In this document: piece after piece, positions 1-13,600 of the stretch
How positions within the stretch are numbered: the stretch's first letter is position 1
How the letters are laid out: each line of letters begins with the position of its first letter
Translations under genes and position numbers: made by a program
The notes under the pieces: generated by a model
The model's database searches: none
The model's input: the letters and a program-made list of their open reading frames with translations, nothing else
Told to the model about the DNA's origin: nothing
Assembly: GCA_963680875.1 (NCBI GenBank)
Contig: OY804578.1
Location: 102,453,689-102,517,688 of the forward strand
Origin: Bathymodiolus brooksi
Taxonomy: Eukaryota > Mollusca > Bivalvia > Mytilida > Modiolidae
DNA length: 64,000 nt
Direction: 5' to 3'

Positions 1-192
1 TTGTTCTGTTTATTTACATGATGCTTTGAATTTTAATGATTCTGAAGAACAATGTGTTATTTCCAAATATGAAATCTAAAGCTGCAAATTTGCAATAGTT
101 TGAACACAAATGCTCATGTCCACAGCCATTTAAGTAATGAAATATTAGTTACGGTAATCTAAATCGTAAATCGGCTAACATTGTTTAATAAT
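1..192. other. Unassigned AT-rich sequence
   Basis: AT-rich DNA left of the duplicated block. I see no coding frame, repeat or match to other parts of the window. Confidence 0.4.
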
Positions 193-545
193 TAGAGTAT
201 AACCTTTCCGAGTTGATATATATCGGTGAAACGAAAGGAAGACTACACAAGCGAAGATTCGGTTATCGATCTGGTATCAATAACAATATTAAAGATATTT
301 TACCAACATGTCTGATTAATCGATCCTTTCAATGGCAGTTTGCATCATCAACAAATTATATCATAGGACTACCAATCCAGACGTAACAAGACCTTTCCGT
401 AGACAAAAGCAAGACTACTGAGTAACATAATTAGAGACACCCTATAATTGTAACAACAAAATTGATGGCATATGTATTCTCTCTAAGCATGCATTTACCT
501 CAGTGAATCGGCGTAGACGATGCTATGATCATCATCATTACTAGT
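193..545 (+). mobile_element. GIY-YIG endonuclease fragment (Penelope-like retroelement relic), copy A
   Basis: One reading frame from about 208 to 392 translates to a segment with the motif LIYIGETKGRLHKRRFGYRS, followed by GINNNIKDILPTC. It then meets a stop. The YIGxT...L..R pattern is the hallmark of GIY-YIG endonuclease domains, which sit at the C-terminus of Penelope-like retroelements. Only this domain fragment is left and no reverse transcriptase is joined to it. Copy B at 31393 has the same segment with substitutions and a 15-base internal duplication. The GIY-YIG call is from motif recognition only. Assignment to Penelope-like elements is inference. Confidence 0.55.
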
Positions 546-2122
546 ATATATCACCTATATCCTACATGATATTTCATTACTATCTTCATTTATTTCAATA
601 ATACTGTATATTATACTTGTACATCAAGTCAAATACGTGACACTGATTGGACACTAAGTCAATACATGACACTGCACTGATTGCACCCCAAGTCAATAAT
701 TGTATCTGACCAATTTACGTCTCTTTGTTAAATATTAGACCACTATTTATGTTTATAAAGTCATGTATTACTTTGCATTGTTGCCTTTTTATCAATGACA
801 TTGAAGTAATTGAAGAATGTAAAACGTTTTAGAATTACGAACAAAAGATTGTGTCCTTTGTTCGTATCTGAAATTGAGTCACCCGACAAACATAATTTTT
901 AATATATTACGTGTATTCTAATTTTCAAACAATTGAGCAAGATTTGAGAATCTTTAATTCATTTTTATTCGTCTGTTCCATTTTAAAATAATTACAAGTA
1001 TGGTAATGAAAAATTATACAATTTAATTGGTTCATTCTCGACCTCTATTCTTCAAATACCACCCAGTGATTTGATATATCTTTAGTATGGTATTTGTGAA
1101 AATATTTACAAAGTGTCAATTGGAAATCTAAGATGACCACCGCCGAAATGAACTAAAGCTTTTCTATTAAGAAATTACAGTTTTCGTTGAATGCAAATGA
1201 TTCATGACTGATCATTAATTCCAGATATCTGATCCACTAGTTCCATTTTTCCATATTGTCACTCTTGAAAAGTATAAGAACGACGTTTGTTTCTGCTTTG
1301 TTCATTGTAATTTGGCAGTTGGTTTGGACTTTTTGACATTGCTGGATAAGCACAATATACGTACATTTTCGTTGTGAAACAGGCTAGAAAAAATATACAA
1401 GGATTTGCATTTTTACCTGTTTCTATAGCTTATACAGATATTATATATGTTCCTGCGAAATCAGAAACAAATACGACGCTTAATTAATACTTGGCATATG
1501 TGATCTATAAAAGGTCGCACTAAATTGAGTAGTGCCATAACACACGTCCAATATTACCATCTATTTTCGGATGGGCTTGTATTCTTGAAATGAGTAAACT
1601 TATGAAAAGGTTACTAATTTTGCACAGATCCAGCAGGATCCAGTGAGTATGGTTCAGTTGACTGCTCTTTTATAATTAGCTTTCATATCATAAATAGTAT
1701 TGAGCCAAGGGCTTTGTTAGCTTTGTTTGACCATTACAGAGTCGTGTAAAGTGAGTGAAAGACATCGGAAAATTAAGGGAAATGGTCTCTATATCTCGGG
1801 ATTTACTGAGGCACTGTCCTTAAAACGTCCAGGTAAGTGGTTTATTTGAAAGCTTTAATAGGTAGCTTTGCATACTTGGAAAGTAATTGCATCATAAAAG
1901 AATGTAAAAAGCTGATCTGGTCTAAATTAGTAAGTATATATTTGAATCAACAATCCGTATCACCGTAGATAATATTATTCGTAATTCACCCTGTACATTT
2001 TAAAGGAGACGCGGAGTACATTTTTCCTTAATCCCACTTTTTGACAGTATTTTTACTCAATTGCACTCAATGTTGAGTTATTTTTCTTAATCGCACCTTA
2101 TAGAGATGGTTTCCTCTCCTCG

Positions 2123-2123
<1 letters not shown>
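546..2123. other. Non-coding sequence, partly duplicated
   Basis: The part from about 590 to 1015 matches 32418-32940 in copy B. From about 1016 to 2123 I find no counterpart in the window and no convincing exon. Many stops occur in all frames. Confidence 0.5.

Positions 2124-2165
<42 letters not shown>
2124..2165 (+). repeat. (CA)n microsatellite
   Basis: About 21 uninterrupted CA dinucleotides. Confidence 0.98.
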
Positions 2166-2169
<4 letters not shown>

Positions 2170-2693
2170 TATGAGAAGAAATATACACGAGAACTTACAG
2201 TTAATTGATTTTATGGGTGGTTCCCTTGTTTTCAAAATATTTCCCCTGCGTGCCTCACACTTTTAAATTGTAGAGCCATAAGCTCAAATGATGATGATTA
2301 TACTTTTGAAATTAGTGAATTGACTTCTTTTAAAATCCTTGAGTTCAATGAATGCTGTAAATGTTGAATTTTATGTTGTTTTATTTTTAAGATGGAAGCT
2401 TTTAAGGCTCGTTGAATATTATTTTTTATAATTATATTTGAAAAAATAAATGTCACATCAGATTGTAGTTTAAATAACTAAATTACCCGATTTATGAACA
2501 CAACGAAGTATAGCTATACTGTCCCATAGTGTTGACAATGTTTGAATTATTTAAATCATATAAGCGTAACAAAACTTCCTGCTTTATTATCGCATGGATG
2601 TCATTTAGTCCTCAATATATATATTAAACCGCAATAAAAAGGCCGTGTTTTTCCAAGTTTGCCAACAAATCATTCTAAATACTAAATTGGTGA

Positions 2694-2713
2694 TGTGTGT
2701 GTGTGTGTGTGTG
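2694..2713 (+). repeat. (TG)n microsatellite
   Basis: About ten TG dinucleotides inside the Tc1-bearing repeat unit. The other copies of the unit lack the expansion. Confidence 0.9.
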
Positions 2714-2894
2714 AAGAACTTAAATCTTCTTTATATTTAAAAAAAATACGATTGACTGCATACTTTAGCTTAGGCGAATATATTGGGTCTCGAGATGGTC
2801 GTGGGACGCGTTAAAAAAAAACAACATGAAAAGCTCATACAAATTGTACTACTTTCGGCTTATTTAAGACGCACAAAATTCACACGTTGTCAGT

Positions 2895-3900
2895 ACCACT
2901 ACTGACCTATCGCCTTAATTAAGGAGAACACGTTATTTGAAGATTGAATGATTGACAACGGCCTCTAATCGTTACACAGGCATTTAACTGTACGAACCAT
3001 CCAAAGTCTATGGTAAGGTTATACGTCACAAACAGTACCGATGACTTGGCACACAGTGGTCGTCCTAGAGATACAACAGCACGTCAGGATATGTACATTC
3101 GTCGACAGCATATCTATAATCGATTTACTAGAGCCACGACAGACAACTGGCAACCACCAATTAGTGACGACATTGTCCGACGCCGATTTATCACCAACAC
3201 CACAAGATGTCGTTGTCCGACCGGTGGACCCATCCTTACAGTTCGCCATCGTCAAGAACGTCTACAGTGGAATATAATATGTCAAAACTGGCGTCACTAG
3301 CAGTGGACGAATATCATTCTCCTAATATATTGCAATTCAATCGCAGATATCAGAAACAAAGGCGTAATGAACGCTAGTACTGTTGCATGCATCATGGAAA
3401 GAGACTCGTGGGGAGAACCAAACATCATAGTGTGGAGTGGAATCGATATGGGCTTTAAACTTGGACCAGTCATCTTTCAGAACATCGGCCAATGCAGAGG
3501 TAATGGGGTTATCGGTGCTCTCTACATACATCAAGTTCTGAGACCCCATATGGTGACATTTATTGCACGTCATCGGAATTACACTTCCCAGCATGACAAC
3601 ATCCGTGCTCATTTTGCAAGAGCCACGAGCGACTTTCTTCAGCAAAACGACATGGATGTTATGCCGTGTCCTGCACTTAGTCCGTGTTTACACCTGATTG
3701 AACATCTGTGTAGTGATATTCAAAGGCTTATTGAATTCCAACCAATGCCAACAACGACAGCTGAACTTGGTGCAACATTATTTATGGTTTGGGTGGTATT
3801 GCATTTATCAACCACCTCATTCATTCAATGACCAGGGAATGTGTTGATGTAATCCACGCCACAGCAGGAAATACACAATGCTTACTTCCGTTCCTATTTC
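2895..3900 (+). pseudogene. Decayed Tc1-like transposase, relic 1
   Basis: This is a cut-and-paste DNA transposase relic. An N-terminal frame (3010-3300) contains HSGRPRDTTARQD and ends in LTVRHRQERLQW. This is the Tc1 DNA-binding to catalytic linker pattern (GRPR...TxRxDRYI...RQxRLxW). A second frame (3367-3831) carries GEPNIIVWSGI, HDNIRAHFARAT, and a PALSPCLHLIEHL motif. These correspond to the catalytic VWGGI, QHDNARPHVAR and YSPDLxPIEHLW segments. The two parts are in different frames with stops between them. The last catalytic Asp/Asn region is altered (SPCLHL), so it cannot be active. It is the best preserved of the five relics in the window, all in the same orientation. Confidence 0.85.
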
Positions 3901-6184
3901 TTCTAAAACCTACAATGTATTGTTGACAAAATTATCACAAAAACATTTGTTATATTTAGGAATCTGTCTCAAATGACTTTCCGATATTGATTAATAAAGT
4001 TGATAGTAATCAAAATAAAGTTGGTAGATTTCTTAATATTATGCGAAGTTTCTTTCGCGGTTCAGTATAGATATATTTTTTCCACACCATTAATTTGACT
4101 AATGAATGTTATAATGATAGGTAACCTAAGAAGTTTAATTCTTCAGCCTGAATGCTATTTATAAAACATATTTTTCTTCGGGTAAAATTTGATACTATAA
4201 TACCGTTGGGGTTTGAACTTCCTTTTCATGTATTCCGTCAGCATGAATTAAAACCATACCCATTTATTTGTTGAATTACAAAAATAGTTACAGGTTAATT
4301 TGTCTGGGCAAAAATGAAGCTTCATGGACTTTTAGAAATATGACCTATTTATAAATGATAGCTTGAAAATCCCCACCCATTATGGAACATTTTCGACACA
4401 ACCGTATTTTTTAAAACTTTAAAAATTTGACCCATTCCAGTGGCACCTTTGCATAGAATGTAACACCCTCTTGCTGAATAAAACGGATTTTCCATAGTAA
4501 ATTAAAGCTTAAAACTAGCTTAAATGTAATTTTTCTGTCACTAGTCGTTGATTTGCAATACTATCAATTTTAATTCGGTTTTAATTTTCGTGCATTGAGT
4601 TGGAACGAAAATAAATAAAATATCACACTGAGCATGTTCACCCTAAAGATAACCACCATAGAACTATAAGCTTTTGGCGATACCATATCCGCATAAAGGA
4701 ATACAGATTTATACATATGTCTAAGGTGAGATTTACAGTTTTTTCAACTTTATTTGTTTAGATTTTCCTATTTTATTAACTACATGCACTATAACTAAGA
4801 CATTGAAGACATAATAATATATCAACTTAGATACTTACACGCGATGTACAGGGAATACCATACATTCCACTGGGTAGAAATAAATAATAGAAGGTTTATT
4901 CTTTAAAAAGAAAAAAAAAACATGCATATTCTTGAATCATTAATATCATGATTATATTTGAGCATAAAATTTAGAGCAAAAATTTGGAAATATTTTAGAT
5001 GTCCTCTGTACTACTATTGTTAATAAGGATTGTACAATAACAAGAAAATCATGGCACACTTAGTGCAGCTTAATGTTATTATTGAAAAAGAACATTTTCA
5101 GATGTTTATGACGAATCTTTAATAAATTTTAGTTCATTAAAAAGGAATTTTGCTTCAGTAATGATGGGATCGTTGAACACAGTGTTTGAAAATGACCATC
5201 CGAAGATCATTTTTGTGAAGTTTGGTTCAATTTGATGCAGTGGATTTATTGATGATTTTCAAATTCACTCTGATCAATTTAGTCTTCATTTACATAGTAT
5301 GCACCCAGAAAATTGACCAGTGGTACAAATATTAACTTTGATTGATTGTTTGATTGGTATTTAACCTCATCTGTAATAGTGTTTCAGCTATATCGAGGAT
5401 ATGAATAAATTATATAAATCAATGTCCATAGCTAGAAGACCTTTAGAAATAAGACTCTTGTGTATAATACAATCAAGATATATAGAGAAATATGAGAAGT
5501 AAAATGCTAGAGAATTTCTAATGTTACTTCTATGGGTGGTATCCTTGTTATCAAAATTCTTTCCTTGGGTACCTCGCAAGTTTAAATTGTGCAGTCATTA
5601 GCTCAAGTAATGATGATTTTACTTTTGAATTTAATATAATAGGTTCCTTTAATATCATTGAGTTCGATGAATGCTGTAAATATTGAATTTTATGTAGCTT
5701 TCTATAAAGCTATTACTGAACTGTTCATCATAATTATTTACAGGCTCGATGAATATTGTGTTTGTTATTGTATTTGTAAAAATGTCACATTAGATTGTAC
5801 TTTAAATGAATAAATTAACATAGGAATGGGTAGATATACTTTCCTACAGTGTTGACAGTGTTTAAATTATTTAAATCATATAAGTGTAACAAAACTTCCT
5901 GTTTTATTATCGTGTGGGTGTCATTTAGTCCTCAATACCGGTATATATACTGAAACGGAATAGAAACACCGAATTTTCAAAGTTTGCTAAACTCATCAAA
6001 TGCTAAATTGCTGATTTGTGTTTGCTTGGAGCACATAGATCGTGTTTTAAAAACACATTTTACGGTTGACTGAGTACTTTACCTTCGGCGAAGATATTTG
6101 GTCCTGGGTCGTATTTAAAAACATGAACAAATCGTACAAATCGTACCAATCTCTGTTTATTTAAGACGCAGAAAATTCACAGGT
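3901..6184. other. Repeat-unit tail and linker, no gene
   Basis: From 3960 to about 4900 the sequence is a diverged copy of 8990-10030, the tail shared by the Tc1-bearing units. From 5330 to 5490 and from 5640 to 6180 it matches 33090-33740 in copy B. No coding frame is supported. The short open frames seen here lack family motifs. Confidence 0.55.
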
Positions 6185-7045
6185 TGTCATTGCCACTATT
6201 GAACGCCAGTTTATTGTAACTCATAGGTTGTCCTAGATATACAACAGCATGTCAGAATACGTACATTCGTCGGCGGCATATGAATAATCGAATTACCAGA
6301 GCCACGGAAACAATTGGGAATCACCAGAGACCAATTAGTGATGACACTGTCCGACGTTGACTGATCACCAACACCATAAGATGTCGTGGTCTGACCAGAA
6401 GACCCATCCTTACAGTCCACCGTCGTCAAGAACGTCTACAGTGGACTACCCAAAGTCAAAACTGGCGTCACTAGCAGTGGACGAATATAATTCTAATGTA
6501 TTGCAATTCCATCGCAGATCGCAAAAACAAAGGCGCGGTGAACGCTGGTTCTGTTGCATGCAATATGGAGAGAGACCCATGGGAGGACCAAGCGTATTAA
6601 TGTGGAGTAGAATCGGTCTAAGCTTCAAACGTGGACTTGTCATCTTCCAAAGTATCGGCCAAGGGAAAGGTAATGGGGTTATGGTCGCTCTCTACATAGA
6701 TCAAGGTATGAGACCCTATGTGGTGCCATTTTTTGCACATCATTAGAACAACACTTTCCACCATGACAAAGCCCGTGCTCATGTTGGAAGAGCCACAATC
6801 AAAACAACATGGTTGTTATGCCATGACCTGCTCTTAGTCCGGGCTAAAACCTGATTGAACATCGGTGGAGTGAGATTCAAAGACGACTTGATGAAGTCCA
6901 AACAAGGTCGACAACGGAAGCTGAACGTGGTGCATCCTTCAGCAGGGTTTAGGCTCGTATACCTATGGCATTTATCAACCATTCAATGTACATGAGATGT
7001 GTTGCTGTTATCAACACCAATGCAGGAAATACGCGATACTGACTT
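6185..7045 (+). pseudogene. Decayed Tc1-like transposase, relic 2
   Basis: Same family as relic 1, more damaged. Recognisable pieces are ARQHVRIRTF-like N-terminal remnants near 6240-6360, a ERWFCCMQYGERPMGGPSVL segment (the catalytic GGxSVMxWG region) at about 6540-6600, and a RWSEIQRRLDEV-like C-terminal helix near 6865-6900. Several frame changes and stops separate them. It corresponds to relic 4 in copy B (33765-34770). Confidence 0.8.
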
Positions 7046-7539
7046 TCGTTCCTCATTTCTTCTAAAATCTGCGTTGTATTGTTGACAAAAGTGTCCGAAA
7101 AATACCATTTGTTATATGTAGAAATCTGCTTGAAATGACTTTCCGATATTTATAAATAAAGTTGATAGTCATCAAAATAAAGTTGGTGCGAAGATTCGTT
7201 TGCGGCTTAGTATTGATATAGTTTTTTCCACACCAGTAATTATTTGAATTATTTAAATCATTTTTAACAAAACTTCCTGCTTCATAATCGTCTAGATCAC
7301 ATTTAGTCCAAATTTTGCAAAAACTCATTCTAAACACTAAATTGGTAATGCTAATTTGTGCAGATCACGTATATTATCTATATAATCACCCCTCATTGCA
7401 TTTTGTGAAACATTTTACGGTTGACTACGTACTTTATCTGAGGCGAAGATATTAGGTCTCGAGATGGTCGTGTTTAAAAACATGAAAAGCTTGTACAAAT
7501 CCTACTGGACTAATTTAAATACGCAGAAAAGTTTCAGTA
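7046..7539. other. Linker between repeat units
   Basis: Non-coding. It includes the unit boundary seen in other copies ('acaaaacttcctgcttcat', also present near 2570, 5890, 33480 and 34985). Confidence 0.5.
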
Positions 7540-8910
7540 TCGCTATTGAACGCCAGACGAATGCTAAAACTCTGCCTTGAACAACGAGAGCAAGCTATCT
7601 GTGAAATGAATGCTGGACAACGGCATCGTCTATTAAGAAATAAAGATATATATAGACAGAAAACTAAAAAGATGAGCCACACGGACCCAACTAAAAACCG
7701 GGGTGAACCCAGGTGCCTGCGAAGGGTAGTCAATTCCTTCCTCTTCCTCTTATAAGACACCCGCCATGGTACTCCACTATGCGCAAACAAACACAAGTAA
7801 AGTAAATAATAGATGAGCCCTCCTACAAACAACTTAAGGTAAAAATAAACCGAACATAGTTTTATGCGGAAATCGTAGCGAAACTGAGAACATAAGGACA
7901 TATGACAGGACAAATATTGGACATTGCATACAGAAACATGCACAAAAAAAAACAAAAGAAGACATGAGCCCGCCTACAAACAACTAGATGCAAAGATGAA
8001 CCGAACCAAAGTCCATGGGAAATCTATAACCAACAATCAGTGCCAGTGACTTAAAATTGTCTCCCTAGAGTTTCGGAGCCACGTACATTCTTCGAAAACA
8101 TATGAATAATCAATTTACTAGAGCCACGCAAACATCACGACAGTCAATTGGCAACCACCAGAGATCAATTAGTGATGACATTGTCCGACGTTTATTGATG
8201 GCCAACAACACAAGATGTCCTTGTCCGACAAGAAACCCCTTTCTTGCAATTTGTCATCTTCCAAAGCGTATGCAGTGGACTATGCAACGTCCAAACTGGA
8301 ATCACTAGCAGTGAAGGAATAGCATATCAGATGAAAGTCGATGTTGAATTTTCATCACAGATGACAGAAACCGTGTCTGCTGAATAAATGTTGAATGCTG
8401 TTACATGCCTCATGGAAGGAGACCCATCGAGCGGACCAAAGATCATGATGTGGAATAGAATCGGTCTAAGCTATAAACTTGGACCTATCATCTTTCAGAA
8501 CATATGACAAAGGCAATGCAGAGGTAATTGGGTTATAGCCGCTCTCTACATATATCAAGTTCTGACACCCCATGCGATACATGTTTGCACGTCGTCGGAA
8601 CTACACATTACAGCATGAGCAAAAGGAAGAGCCAAGATAGATTTTATTCAGCATACCAACACAAATGTTATGCCGTGGCCTGCTCTCAGTCTGTGTTTAA
8701 ACCTGATTGAACACTGTGGGATGAGATTAAAGACGACTTAATGAAGTCCAAACTATGCCGACAACTGCAGCTGAATCTGATACATCATTCTTGAGGGCTT
8801 GGGTTTGTAATCCTACGGAATTAATCAACCACTGCATTTGTTCAATGTATCAGAGATATGTTGCTGTAATCAACACCAATGGAGGAAATACGCGATACTT
8901 ACCTTCGTTC
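7540..8910 (+). pseudogene. Decayed Tc1-like transposase with internal insertion, relic 3
   Basis: The N-terminus is recognisable (LEQREQAICEMNAGQ at about 7577-7620, the usual start of the Tc1 helix-turn-helix). It is interrupted by about 400 bases (7640-8040), and the transposase pattern resumes at 8102 (NNQFTRATQTSRQ, then CPTRNPFLAICHLPKRMQW). C-terminal remnants lie near 8740-8900 (VCNPTELINHCICSMYQRYV). The inserted piece contains 'ggtgaacccaggtgcctgcg', which resembles the reverse complement of the dispersed element seen at 30705. Copy B shares the same insertion, so it predates the duplication. Confidence 0.8.
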
Positions 8911-10671
8911 CTCATTTCCTCTCAAGCATGTGATGCATTGTTAACAAAGGTATCGGAAAAAAAAACATTTTAGAAACAAGTTATGCTTGAAATGACATTC
9001 TGATATTTATTATTAAAATTGCTAAAAATCAAAATATAGTTGGCTTAGGATTTATCTATGCGAAGTTTATTTTGGGGTTCAACATAGATATGTTTTTTCC
9101 ACACCAATAACTTAGCTAATGAATTTTATATTGATATGCAACCTCAGGAATGTAATTCTGTAGCCTGAATGTTATTTACAAAACTTTTTTTTTCCAACCG
9201 GGGATCGGGGGAGGGAATTACCTCAGGTAAGATAGAGTACTGTGGTGCCGTTGGGGTTGGAATTCCCGTTTCATATATTCCCTCGACATGAAAGGCAATC
9301 CCATTCAATTGATAAATTACAAACAATAGTTACAGATTAATCTGCATCGGCTTGTAGAAATATGACCTATTGATATATGATAGGTTAAAAATTATCACAC
9401 ATTGATGTATGGAAATGGAACATTTTCGACCCAATGATATGTTTTAAAGCTGAAAAAATGGACCCATTCCTGTAGAAAGTGACTACCCAATTCCTACCTC
9501 CTATGTGTGTTTGTCTCGGGGTAACTAGATTTCCCCTGTCTACTGAATAAAACGGATCTTTTATTGTAAAATAAACTTAAAAACTGGGTTAAACGTATTT
9601 TTTATTGCACCAGCTTTGAATTGTAAAACTTCCCATTTTCATTCGGATTTAATTTTCTTGCATGGAGTTGAAACGAGGATAACATACCACATTGAGCATG
9701 TCTCTATTCTATAAATAACCACCATTGAACTGTAACATTATTGCGATATCATTTCCATTTAAAGGAATACGGATCTGTGCATACGTTTCAGGTGAGGTTT
9801 TAAATTTGTTCCCCTTTTTTTTATTAGATTTCTATACTTTCTTAGCTGCATGCACTATGACTAGGATATTGAAGACATAATAATATATCAGATTGGATAC
9901 TTGTAACACCCCCATGTAAGGGGAATATCGTTCACTCAAACTGAGTTGAAATAAATAATAGAAGTGTTAAGCAGTTTAAGACTAGTACTAGTACATTTTA
10001 AATATAAATATAAATTGTAAGTATGTGTAGATATACTTAAGCTTTATTATTCTACAGACACAATTTAGAAATGTACTGGTGCCGTGGTGCCAGTATTAGG
10101 TGCTGTGCCACTATTTATTCCCTAAAATAATTTCTGATATTCGTGTATATAATTTTTTTTCTCAGTAAGTCAGTATTTAATATTTTGACTTTGGGCGCAC
10201 TTGGTGAAGGTTATTGACGAAACATGTCATGCCAAAGAAATTGAACATTTTCGTCTGTTAGGATCTTATTTCGGAAATGTCATTAAGCAGAAAAAATACC
10301 TCTCATCTCGAAATTAGTTTTTCTCTTTTTTAATCACGTTTAACTTTAACGCTAGAAGAAAAGTGCTGACTGCATTTTTTACGACAGCAAAATAAGTGGC
10401 CGTCGTATTAAATTATGGTTCTGTCCTCTTCGCCCGTCTGTGAAATAAATGGCCCGTCGTGCAATAACTTTAGTTGTAGTTGACTGATCCTTCTGAATGT
10501 TAAGCACAATATAATTATTTTGATATTTACCTCTGACAACGGGGGCAACCATTACTGGTGTAATAGTGGCTACGTCTATTTCATACGAAGTTGTATTTAC
10601 CTACACACATAGAATACAAGCACAAATATGTAGAAGAAATGGTTATAGTGTGAAATTAGTATTTATATATA
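8911..10671. other. Tail of duplication block A, no gene
   Basis: Nearly identical to 36600-38247 in copy B. Copy A has about 70 bases near 10303-10378 that copy B lacks. No coding frame found. Confidence 0.7.
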
Positions 10672-13600
10672 AGTGGGGTTCTTTGATCTGATGTCAGAGG
10701 ATTAAATCGGTATGTATCTGATGGTGGAGTTCTTTGGTCTGATGTCAGAGGATTAAATCGGTATGTAGCTGATGGTGGGGTTCTTTGATGTGATGTCAGA
10801 GGATTAAATCGGTATGTATCTGATGGTGGGGTTCTTTGATCTCATGTTAGAGGATTAAATCGGTATGTATCTGATGGTGGTGTTCTTTGATCTGATGTCA
10901 GAGGATTAAATCGGTATGTATCTGATAGTTGGGTTCTCTGATCTGATGTTAGAAGATTAAATCAGTATGTATCTGATGGAGGGGTTCTTTGATCTCATGT
11001 TAGAGGATTGAATCGGTATGTATCTGGTGGTGGAATTCTTTGATCTGATGTCAGAAGATTAAATCGGTATGTATCTGATGGTGGGGTTCCTTTGATCTCA
11101 TGTTAGAGGATTAAATCGGTCTGTATCTGATGGTGGGGTTCTTTGGTCTGATGTCAGAGGATTAAATTGGTATGTATCTGATGGTGGGGTTCTTTGATCT
11201 GACGTCAGAGGATTAAATCGGTATGTGTCTGATGGTGGGGTACTTTGATCTGATGTCAGAGGATTAAATTGGTATGTATCTGAGGGTGGGGTTCTTTGAT
11301 CTGACGTCAGAGGATTAAATTGGTATGTATCTGATGGTGGGGTTCTTTGATCTGATGTCAGAGGATTAAATTGGTATGTATCTGATGGTGGGGTTCTTTG
11401 ATCTGACGTCAGAGGATTAAATCGGTATGTATCTGATGGTGGGGTTCTTTGATCTGATGTCAGAGGATTAAATTGGTATGTATCTGATGGTGGGGTTCCT
11501 TGGTCTGATGTCAGAGGATTAAATCGTTATGTATCTGATGGTGGGGTTCTTTGATCTGATGTCAGAGGATTAAATCGGTATGTATCTGATGGTGGGGTTC
11601 TTTGATCTGATGTCAGAGGATTAAATTGGTATGTATCTGATTGTGGGGTTCTTTGATCTGATGTCAGAGGATATAATTGGTATGTATCTGATGGTGGAGT
11701 TCTTTGATCTGATGTCAGAGGATTAAATCGGTATGTATCTGATGGTGGGGTTCTTTGATCTGATGTGAGAGGATTAAATCGGTATGTATCTGATGGTGGG
11801 GTTCTTTGATCTGATGTCAGAGGATTCAATTGGTATGTATCTGATGGTGGGGTTCTTCGATATGAAGTCAGAGAATTAAATGGGTATGTATCTGATGTTG
11901 GGGTTCTATGATCTGATGTCAGAGGATTAAATCGGTATGTATCTGATGGTGGAGTTTTTTGGTCTGATGTCAGAGGATTAAATCGGTAAGTAGCTGATGG
12001 TGGGGTTCTTTGATGTGATGTCAGAGGATTAAATCGGTATGTATCTGATGGTGGGGTTCTTTGATCTCATGTTAGAGGATTAAATCGGTATGTATCTGAT
12101 GGTGGGGTTCTTTGATCTGATGTCAGAGGATTAAATTGGTATGTATCTGATGGTTGGATTCTCTGATCTGATGTTAGAAGATTAGATCAGTATGTATCTG
12201 ATGGAGGGGTTCTTTGATCTCATGTTAGAAGATTAAATCGGTATGTATCTGATGGTGGGGTTCTTTGATCTGATGTTAGAGGATTAAATCGGTATGTATC
12301 TGATGGTGGGGTTCCTTTGATCTCATGCTAGAGGATTAAATCGGTATTTATATGATGGTGGGGTTCTTTGATCTGATGTCAGAGGATTAAATTGGTATGT
12401 ATCTGATGGTGGGGTTCTTTGATCTGACGTCAGAGGATTAAATCGGTATGTATCTGATGGTGGGGTTCTTTGATCTGATGTCAGAGGATTAAATTGGTAT
12501 GTATCTGATTATGGGGTTCTTTGATCTGATGTCAGAGGATTAAATTGGTATGTATCTGATGGTGGAGTTCTTTGATCTGATGTTAGAGGATTAAATCGGT
12601 ATGTATCTGATGGTGGGGTTCTTTGATCTGATGTTAGAGGATTACATCGGTATGTATCTGATGGTTGAGTTCTTTGATCTGATGTCAGAGGATTAAATTG
12701 GTATATATCTGATGGTGGGGTTCTTTGATCTGATGTCAGAGGATTAAATCGGTATGTATCTGATGGTGGGGTTCTTTGATCTGATGTTAGAGGATTAAAT
12801 TGGTATGTATCTGATGGTGGGGTTCTTCGATCTGAAGTCAGAGGATTAAATCGGTATGTATCTGATGGTGGGGTTCTTTGATCTGATGTCAGAGGATTAA
12901 AATTGGTATGTATCTGATGGTGGGGTTCTTCGATCTGAAGTCAGAGGATTAAATGGTAATGCATCTGATGGTGGGGTTCTTTGATCTGATGTCAGAGGAT
13001 TAAATTGGTATGTATCTCATGGTGGGGTTCCTTTGATCTCATGTCAGAGGATTAAATCGTTATGTATCTGATGGTGGAGTTCTTTGATCTGATGTCAGAG
13101 GATTAAATTGGTATATATCTGATGGTGGGGTTCTTTGATCTGATGTGAGAGGATTAAATCGGTATGTATCTGATGGTGGGGTTCTTTGATCTGATGTTAG
13201 AGGATTAAATTGGTATGTATCTGATGGTGGGGTTCTTTGATCTGATGTCAGAGGATTAAATCGGTATGTATCTGATGGTGGGGTTCTTTGATCTCATGTC
13301 AGAGGATTAAATTGGTATGTATCTGATGGTGGGGTTCTTTGATCTGATGTCAGAGGATTAAATTGGTATATATCTGATGGTGGAGTTCTTTGATCTGATG
13401 TTAGAGGATTAAATCGGTATGTATCTGATGGTGGGGTTCTTTGATCTGATGTTAGAGGATTACATCGGTATGTATCTGATGGTGGAGTTCTTTGATCTGA
13501 TGTCAGAGGATTAAATTGGTATGTATCTGATGGTGGGGTTCTTTGATCTCATGTTAGAGGATTAATTCGGTATGTATCTGATGGTGGTGTTCTTTGATCT

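Larger units (their letters stand above)
193..10671 (+). repeat. Segmental duplication block, copy A
   Basis: Long stretches match 31393-38247 in the same order and orientation. Examples are 193-545 with 31393-31750, 590-1015 with 32418-32940, 5330-7230 with 33090-34960, and 7235-10671 with 34960-38247. The last part (about 9000-10671) is nearly identical to 36640-38247 apart from small indels. Internally the block is itself repetitive. A unit containing a Tc1-like relic and a shared tail occurs near 2260-4900 and again at 7235-10000, with a shorter version at 5480-7230. The block ends where the 51-bp satellite begins. Alignment would refine all borders, which I judged by eye. Confidence 0.8.

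Noticed and set aside
7515..7955. 146-codon minus-strand frame
   Set aside because: It runs antisense across a Tc1 relic and its inserted element. Composition and overlap indicate a chance frame.
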